Shown: piece after piece, positions 59,366 to 64,000 of the stretch | Position numbering within the stretch: the first letter of the stretch is position 1 | Layout of the letters: each line of letters starts with the position of its first letter | Source of the DNA: Haliea salexigens DSM 19537 | Lineage (GTDB): Bacteria > Pseudomonadota > Gammaproteobacteria > Pseudomonadales > Halieaceae | Assembly: GCF_000423125.1 (NCBI RefSeq) | Contig: NZ_AUHJ01000002.1 | Span: 248,001 to 312,000 of the forward strand | DNA length: 64,000 nt | Direction of reading: 5' to 3' | Notes under the pieces: model-generated | What the model saw: the letters and a program-made list of their open reading frames with translations, nothing else | The model's database searches: none | What the model was told of the DNA's origin: nothing | Translations under genes and position numbers: made by a program

Positions 59366-59384
59366 CGGCAGGCCTGACCTGCCG
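59366..59384. terminator. hairpin between convergent genes
   Basis: CGGCAGG (59366-59372) and CCTGCCG (59378-59384) pair perfectly with a 5-base loop directly at the end of the HAD gene and 5 bases after the lipoprotein stop. There is no T-run. It could slow polymerases from both sides. Confidence 0.35.
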
Positions 59385-60212
59385 CTAGGCAGGCAGGCCG
59401 AAGCGCTCGCGCAGGAAGCGGGCGATACCGTCCTCGTTGTGATGGCCGATAACCGCGCTCGCCGCGGCCTTCACGTAGGGTTTGGCGTTGTCCGGTGCGT
59501 AGCATTCATCGGCCAGGGCGAACATGCTGAGGTCGTTGTCGCTGTCACCAAAGCACAGCACCCGTTCTATACCCAGCTCACGCTTTAACACTTCCACGGC
59601 GTTGCCTTTGCTTGCATCGCTGTGATGAATGTCAATCCAGCTCAGTGCCGCTCCCTCCAGCGCGTCGCCGCTGTAGGCCACCAGGTTGGCTTCACCTTCG
59701 ACCATGTCGGCGATGGCCTGAATGCGGGCCGGCGGGCCCAGCGCACTGATGTTGGTGATGTCCGCGTCGGCGGGCATGCGCTCTACCGGTAACACGTCCA
59801 CTTCCGAGCGTTCCGCAAAGGTCTCCGACAGGCGTCTCTCCACGTCGTTGCGCAGCGGGGTATGGTAAATCGCGTGGTAGTTGCCGGGGGCGAGGGTGAA
59901 GATGAAAGGCGTGACGTCCTGCGCCGTAACGGCTTCCAGCACGTGCTGGATTTCGTGCTGGGTGAGAAAACTGGTGTGGCTGTAATCGGTGGCCGTAGGG
60001 CACCAGATCATGGCGCCGTTCTTGTAGATCTGCGGGAGCGCAAAGCCATGGCCATCAATGATAGTGCGAGATGCGTGCAGCGTGCGTCCGGTCGCCACGG
60101 TGTAGGCGATGTGCCGCTCCGTCAGCATCGCCAGTGTATCGCGGGTGTACGCACTGATGCCCGATTCGCTGTTGAGCAGCGTGCCGTCTAGATCAAAAAC
60201 AACCAGTTCCAC
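59385..60212 (-). CDS. HAD-family phosphatase, Cof type
   Basis: A 275-residue haloacid-dehalogenase-fold phosphatase. The nucleophile motif is VVFDLDGTLLNSE (4-16, Asp-x-Asp), the second motif is YTVATGRTL near 37-45, and the fourth is RVLCFGDSDNDLSMFALADE (about 215-234, GDSxND). The cap between is of the Cof C2B type. Such enzymes dephosphorylate sugar phosphates, pyridoxal phosphate or flavin precursors in the cytoplasm; specificity is unknown. It is a single gene, 141 bases downstream of the GST gene. Confidence 0.9.
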   Translation of the reverse strand: MELVVFDLDGTLLNSESGISAYTRDTLAMLTERHIAYTVATGRTLHASRTIIDGHGFALPQIYKNGAMIWCPTATDYSHTSFLTQHEIQHVLEAVTAQDVTPFIFTLAPGNYHAIYHTPLRNDVERRLSETFAERSEVDVLPVERMPADADITNISALGPPARIQAIADMVEGEANLVAYSGDALEGAALSWIDIHHSDASKGNAVEVLKRELGIERVLCFGDSDNDLSMFALADECYAPDNAKPYVKAAASAVIGHHNEDGIARFLRERFGLPA

Positions 60213-60353
60213 TGTCGGTCCTATCCGCCCTGAGGCTCAAGTTTCACAGGCGCGCAAGGATAGCCGTTTGCCGGCGTGAGGTCGAGAAAACCGCAGAACC
60301 CACCTCGACGCGATTGAGGCAGGCCGCGCGCTGCATCGGCCTGTCGCTCGGGC

Positions 60354-60986
60354 TTAGTGTGCAGGGCCGAAGGCGTAGGCGCCGCCCTGCTCAAGCGCGC
60401 GGTGGTAGGCGGGCCGCGCATGAATGCGGTTGCGAAAGGCCGCCAGGTTGGGGAACCGGTCCAGCGTGTGCAGTAGCGGCGCAACCTCCGCAACGAACGA
60501 CATCTGCACATCGGCGCCGGAAAAACTGTCGTTGACCAGCCAGCTTTTGCCTTCAAGCGCGCTGTCGATATAGCCCAGATGACGGTTCAGTTCATCGGTA
60601 ATACGGGGCTGCAGTTCGGCACCCTGGTCGGGCAGCCGTGAGGTGTACATGCGCAGCATGAGCGGCAGCATGGCGCTGCCTTCAACGTAGTGCAGCCATT
60701 GCAGGTAGTCTTCGTGCGCATCGCTGTCGGGGGCGGGCAGCAAGCGGCCGTTACCGTGCCGGCGCAGGATGTAGTCGATAATGGCACCCGACTCCATGAT
60801 TATCCGGTCGCCATCAGCAAGCAGGGGAGACTTGCCCAGCGGGTGCAGCGCTTCCAGCGCCGGCGGCGCCAGGTTGCTTTCCGGGTCGCGCGTGTAGTGC
60901 ACAACCTTGTAGGGTAACTCCAGCTCTTCCAGCAGCCAGAGCACACGTTGTGAGCGGGAGTTGTTGAGGTGGTGAACAGTCAGCAT
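60354..60986 (-). CDS. glutathione S-transferase family protein
   Basis: A 210-residue GST. The thioredoxin-like N-terminal domain has VHHLNNSRSQRVLWLLEELE (4-23), with the Ser-x-Ser active-site region typical of theta/zeta-like GSTs, and LHPLGKSPLLADGDRIIMES (about 47-66, with the cis-Pro in KSP). The C-terminal helical domain follows (DYLQWLHYVEGSAMLPLMLR). It conjugates glutathione to electrophiles in the cytoplasm; the substrate is unknown. ATG 60986. Confidence 0.88.
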   Translation of the reverse strand: MLTVHHLNNSRSQRVLWLLEELELPYKVVHYTRDPESNLAPPALEALHPLGKSPLLADGDRIIMESGAIIDYILRRHGNGRLLPAPDSDAHEDYLQWLHYVEGSAMLPLMLRMYTSRLPDQGAELQPRITDELNRHLGYIDSALEGKSWLVNDSFSGADVQMSFVAEVAPLLHTLDRFPNLAAFRNRIHARPAYHRALEQGGAYAFGPAH

Positions 60987-61032
60987 GGCGGGCTCCGTGA
61001 GTGATGTTATCTGGCGACCAGCCTAGCACGGG

Positions 61033-61773
61033 TTACCAGTCGATGGGCTTGTTGTCCCAGTCGAGGTAGACGAGGGTGCCGTCGGCGCGGGCCTGATTCA
61101 TGGTGCTAAGCAAACGCCTGGCGACGAAATCGGCGCTGAATAGCTTGTCCGCCGGCACACGCGCCTGAAAGGGCTGTGACAGGGGCGTGTCAGTGGTGCC
61201 AGGGTGAAAGGCGATCAATTTGCTGCCCGGCGCGCGGCGCGCCAGCTCCACCGCGGCGGTTTTCAGCAGCATGTTGAGCGCCGCCTTGGAGGCGCGGTAA
61301 CTGTACCAGCCGCCCAGCTGGTTGTCGGTAATGCTGCCCACGCGGGCACTGAGTACCGCGATCCGGCAGTCCTGCTTGCGTGCCAGTTTGCCGACGATGG
61401 CCTGCAGCCAAAGCAGTGGTGTGATGGCGTTCGCCTGCAGCACCGTCTGCATCCAGTCGGCATCCAGCTGCTCCAGAGACTTCTCCGGTCCATGCTCGGC
61501 ATCGTGCAGGATGCCACTGCAGATCACCACGTGCGAAAGCTGCGGTACCTCCGAGGCAATCTGCTCCCCGCTCGCCTTGATGGCCGACGGAGAGCCGTCG
61601 CAGGTCAGCCAGCGCAATCCGGGTTGCTGCGCGAGGTCAGGCGGCGCTGTTGCCGCGCGGCTGATGCCCAGCACGCTGTGAAATTGCTGTTCCTCGAGCA
61701 GGTGGCGTATTACCGCGCTGCCAATACCGCCGCTGGCGCCGATGACCAGCGCCTGTTGCTGATCAGTTGTCAT
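61033..61773 (-). CDS. SDR family oxidoreductase
   Basis: A 246-residue short-chain dehydrogenase. It has QALVIGASGGIGSAVIRHLL (6-25, GxxGGIG), VVICSGILHD (NNAG replaced by CSGI) and WYSYRASKAALNMLLKTAAV (catalytic Tyr-x-x-x-Lys as YRASK). ATG 61773 (MTTDQQ) overlaps the HIT gene's 3' end by 11 bases; an open frame to 61929 has no homology. It is the last gene of an acyl-CoA dehydrogenase-HIT-SDR unit. The first third resembles cell-cell signalling CsgA-type SDRs; the substrate is unknown. Confidence 0.83.
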   Translation of the reverse strand: MTTDQQQALVIGASGGIGSAVIRHLLEEQQFHSVLGISRAATAPPDLAQQPGLRWLTCDGSPSAIKASGEQIASEVPQLSHVVICSGILHDAEHGPEKSLEQLDADWMQTVLQANAITPLLWLQAIVGKLARKQDCRIAVLSARVGSITDNQLGGWYSYRASKAALNMLLKTAAVELARRAPGSKLIAFHPGTTDTPLSQPFQARVPADKLFSADFVARRLLSTMNQARADGTLVYLDWDNKPIDW

Positions 61774-62167
61774 GTATGAGCGCCTTCCTGATGGCGGCGA
61801 TCTCTCCTTCGGGCCACACTGCACCGACGGGTAGATTGCCCCAGACGGGCTGTGGCCAGCAGGGGTCGTCGGGGCGGCGGCCAACGATGTGCAGATGCAG
61901 TTGCGGTACAAGGTTGCCCAGCGCGCCAAAATTCACTTTTGGGTAGGCATGCGCCTGCTTCAGCCATTGGCTGATGCGCTGGCAATCCCGCATGACCAGA
62001 GCCAGGGCATCGCCGGGCATATCCAGCAGGTCGATGGCCTCGGTGTCGGGCACGAGTAGCAGCCAGTGCAGGCTGGCGTTGCGCGACAGCAGTAGACGGC
62101 CGGAGGCAAGCGCACCGAGGTCGTGACAGTCCGCTTGCAGTTGCGGGTGCAGCTCAGGCGCCGACAT
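61763..62167 (-). CDS. HIT domain protein
   Basis: A 134-residue histidine-triad hydrolase. The motif is NLVPQLHLHIVGRRPDD (about 85-101; the family form is H-x-H-x-H-x-x), where the triad reads QLHLHIV, so one of the three His positions is replaced by Gln. HIT proteins hydrolyse or transfer nucleotide phosphates. ATG 62167 overlaps the acyl-CoA dehydrogenase stop by 14 bases, and its own stop overlaps the SDR start by 11, so three genes are translationally coupled. Confidence 0.8.
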   Translation of the reverse strand: MSAPELHPQLQADCHDLGALASGRLLLSRNASLHWLLLVPDTEAIDLLDMPGDALALVMRDCQRISQWLKQAHAYPKVNFGALGNLVPQLHLHIVGRRPDDPCWPQPVWGNLPVGAVWPEGEIAAIRKALIHDN

Positions 62168-63377
62168 AGCGCTTGATTACCATTTTGCCCAGTGCCATCT
62201 GGTGCACCTGGTCCGGGCCATCGGCCTGCCGGCACCAGCGCGCATAATTGAAAGCATCCGCCATGCAGTAGTCTTCAGTGAGCCCGCCGGCGCCGTGGAT
62301 CTGCATGCAGCGGTCGATCACGTTCTGCATCAGCAAGGGCACCGTGCTTTTCGCTGCCGCAATGTAGTCGAGAGCGCCCTGCGGGGTCAGCTCGTCCATC
62401 TTGGCGCAGGTTTTCAGCAACAGCAGACGCCCCATCTCTATTTCGGAAAAACAGCGCGACAGATCCTCCCGCACGGATTGATGCTGGCTCAGTTTGCGCC
62501 CGAAGGTGGTGCGGCTCTCGGCACGTGCGCAGGCGAGTTCCAGCGAGCGCTGCGCGGCACCGATCAGGCGCATGCAGTGGTGAATACGACCCGGCCCGAG
62601 CCGGCCCTGGGCAATTTCAAAGCCGCGCCCCGGCCCGAGCAACATGTTCTCAGCGGGTACCCGCACGTTCTCGAACAGCACCTCGGCGTGGCCCAGCGGC
62701 GCATCGTCATAACCCAGCGTGGTCAGCGGCCGCACCAGGGTGACGCCGGGCGTATCGCGCGGCACCAGTATCTGGCTCTGCTGCAGATGACGATTGGGGT
62801 TCTCGGGGTCGGACTTGCCCATGACGATGAAGATTTGCGTACGCTCATACATGGCGCTGGTGATGAACCATTTGCGGCCGTTCAGCACCCAGTGGTCATC
62901 CTCCTGTTCAATGCGCAGTTCCACGTTGGTGGCGTCGGATGAAGCGACCTGGGGTTCGGTCATGGCGTAGGAGGAGCGTATCTCGCCGGCCAGCAGCGGG
63001 CGCAGCCAGCGTTCCTGCTGCTCCGGGCTGCCGTAGCGCATGAGCACTTCCATGTTGCCGGTATCCGGCGCATTGCAGTTGAACACCTCCGGCGACCACA
63101 GCACACGACCCATGAGCTCCGCCAGGGGGGCATAGTCGAAGTTACTGAAACCATCGTGATCGCAGTATTCCGCCTCATGCGGCGAGATAAACAGGTTCCA
63201 GAGCCCGGCGGCCTTTGCTTTGGCTTTCAGTTCATCCATCACCGGCAAGGCGGCAAAACGGGACGGGGAGGCATGCAGCTCGTCGGTGTAGCGCTGCTCG
63301 TTGGGGTAGATATGTTCGTCCATAAAGGCCTGCAGCTGTTCCTGGTAGGCGTTGGATTGCGCGCTGAAACTGTACAT
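62154..63377 (-). CDS. acyl-CoA dehydrogenase
   Basis: A 407-residue acyl-CoA dehydrogenase. It has SSYAMTEPQVASSDATNVEL near 135-154 (FAD-side AMTEP motif), WVLNGRKWFITSAMYERTQI, LGPGRIHHCMRLIGAAQRSL near 270, and QIHGAGGLTEDYCMADAFNY near the C-terminus. It binds FAD and oxidises a CoA ester at the alpha-beta bond, passing electrons to ETF. ATG 63377 with GGAGA upstream is chosen over 63389 (METHMYS) and an open frame to 63443. It leads a coupled unit with HIT and SDR genes, so the substrate may be a short, branched or modified acyl-CoA; not read from sequence. Confidence 0.9.
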   Translation of the reverse strand: MYSFSAQSNAYQEQLQAFMDEHIYPNEQRYTDELHASPSRFAALPVMDELKAKAKAAGLWNLFISPHEAEYCDHDGFSNFDYAPLAELMGRVLWSPEVFNCNAPDTGNMEVLMRYGSPEQQERWLRPLLAGEIRSSYAMTEPQVASSDATNVELRIEQEDDHWVLNGRKWFITSAMYERTQIFIVMGKSDPENPNRHLQQSQILVPRDTPGVTLVRPLTTLGYDDAPLGHAEVLFENVRVPAENMLLGPGRGFEIAQGRLGPGRIHHCMRLIGAAQRSLELACARAESRTTFGRKLSQHQSVREDLSRCFSEIEMGRLLLLKTCAKMDELTPQGALDYIAAAKSTVPLLMQNVIDRCMQIHGAGGLTEDYCMADAFNYARWCRQADGPDQVHQMALGKMVIKRYVGA

Positions 63378-63652
63378 GTGTGTCTCCATGCGGGTGGCAA
63401 AGGGCTCAAGTGTAGCGTTCCCCCCCGGTTTCGCAAACCGCATTTGTCTTCATTGGACCCGGCCGACACGGCGTGTTCAAGTCAGCGACTGAAGGTCTTG
63501 CCCGGTCGAGGGAGTCGGTTTACCGTGACGCTCTATTGCCACAGTGGACGTGTGCTTGTGCCCGCCGGGGCAGGTATTTTCCCGCTTCAGCCCGCGAAGG
63601 TGCCCGGGAATGCGTTATGCTTTGGCAGGTCAACGTTTTGGGGTTGCGCAGT

Positions 63653-64000
63653 ATGTATGGTCGATTGAAGACGCTGGGTGGCCTTGCGGCAGGGCTGCTG
63701 CTGTTAGCAGGCGATGCTTCTGCGGGTGAATTGCAGGTACGCCTGACGGGCAGCGATGGTAACCCGGTGCCGTTTGCGGTGTTGACCGTGCCCGGCGCTG
63801 AGGCGGCGCAGCCTGCGCCACAGGCAGGTGCAACGGTAGATCAGCGTGAGCGTCGCTTTGACCCACTGGTAACCACCATTACCCCCGGCTCTGAGGTGAC
63901 GTTTCCCAACAGCGATGATACGCGTCACCACGTGTATTCGTTTTCGCCGGGGAACACGTTTGAACTCAAGCTGTTTCGCGCCAATGACGCGCCGCCCGTG
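63653..64000 (+). CDS. cupredoxin-like exported protein, 3' end outside window
   Basis: An open frame of 116 codons from ATG 63653 to the window edge with no stop. A signal peptide (1-24, ending GDASA) is followed by a copper-binding-like domain: TITPGSEVTFPNSDDTRHHV (about 75-94) with the paired His, then YSFSPGNTFELKLFRAND, as in plastocyanin-like or methylamine-utilisation-associated proteins. It lies upstream of whatever follows at the right edge. It is divergent from the acyl-CoA dehydrogenase. Family call from the visible half only. Confidence 0.7.
   Translation, partial: MYGRLKTLGGLAAGLLLLAGDASAGELQVRLTGSDGNPVPFAVLTVPGAEAAQPAPQAGATVDQRERRFDPLVTTITPGSEVTFPNSDDTRHHVYSFSPGNTFELKLFRANDAPPV

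Noticed and set aside
1-64000. CRISPR array, rRNA or tRNA gene
   Set aside because: No regular spaced repeats and no cloverleaf or rRNA-like segments were seen by eye; a computed scan was not possible.

Overview
The window reads as chromosome of a GC-rich marine-type gammaproteobacterium, most like the Halieaceae/Cellvibrionales group. This is an inference from the gene families: TonB receptor with DUF3604 and DUF1214 partners, a DUF1302-DUF1329-YCF48-MMPL cluster, many acyl-CoA, LLM and SDR enzymes, a PEP-CTERM protein and PQQ proteins with cytochrome c. No rRNA, tRNA, CRISPR array or IS element was seen.

Left part (1-7.3 kb): a partial ATP-grasp protein, an ADP-ribosylglycohydrolase, a secreted protein with two repeats, a frameshifted coiled-coil gene with an intact paralogue at 26.9 kb, and an overlapping SbcD/SbcC-like pair of the YhaO/YhaN type.

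Centre of interest (7.46-13.15 kb): an AT-richer block that has the anatomy of an integron cassette array without an integrase in view (a CALIN). Five attC-like imperfect palindromes separate co-oriented cassettes. In two cassettes the first 9-10 bases are the exact reverse complement of the start of the cassette's own attC, as expected for integron cassettes. Cargo: a small PD-(D/E)XK-like protein; a TIR-like/nuclease fusion with a second nuclease; a decayed zinc-finger gene; a secreted protein; and a caspase-like protease with an unknown partner. An HNH endonuclease (13.2 kb) and a methyltransferase-HNH fusion (14.0 kb) follow. With the YhaON pair, 3.5-15.7 kb looks like a defence and nucleic-acid-processing island.

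Middle (16-31 kb): a catabolic/uptake locus with a Tat-exported DUF1214 protein, a TetR regulator, a TonB receptor, DUF3604, an APH-like phosphotransferase and two SnoaL proteins. Two identical 16-bp palindromes lie inside divergent promoters. Then come a PEP-CTERM protein, a membrane-anchored MDR dehydrogenase, a queuosine-tRNA mannosyltransferase-like gene, a small membrane protein, a tannase/feruloyl esterase remnant and a cytochrome P450.

Right part (31-64 kb): host metabolism with IlvD, SDRs, an MFS transporter, an epoxide-hydrolase-like enzyme, an LLM oxidoreductase, a MAPEG protein, a serine hydrolase, a LonB-type protease coupled to a Usp protein, the DUF1302/DUF1329/YCF48/MMPL operon, a three-gene quinoprotein/cytochrome operon with 4-base overlaps, and an acyl-CoA dehydrogenase-HIT-SDR operon. 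The window ends in a partial cupredoxin-like gene.
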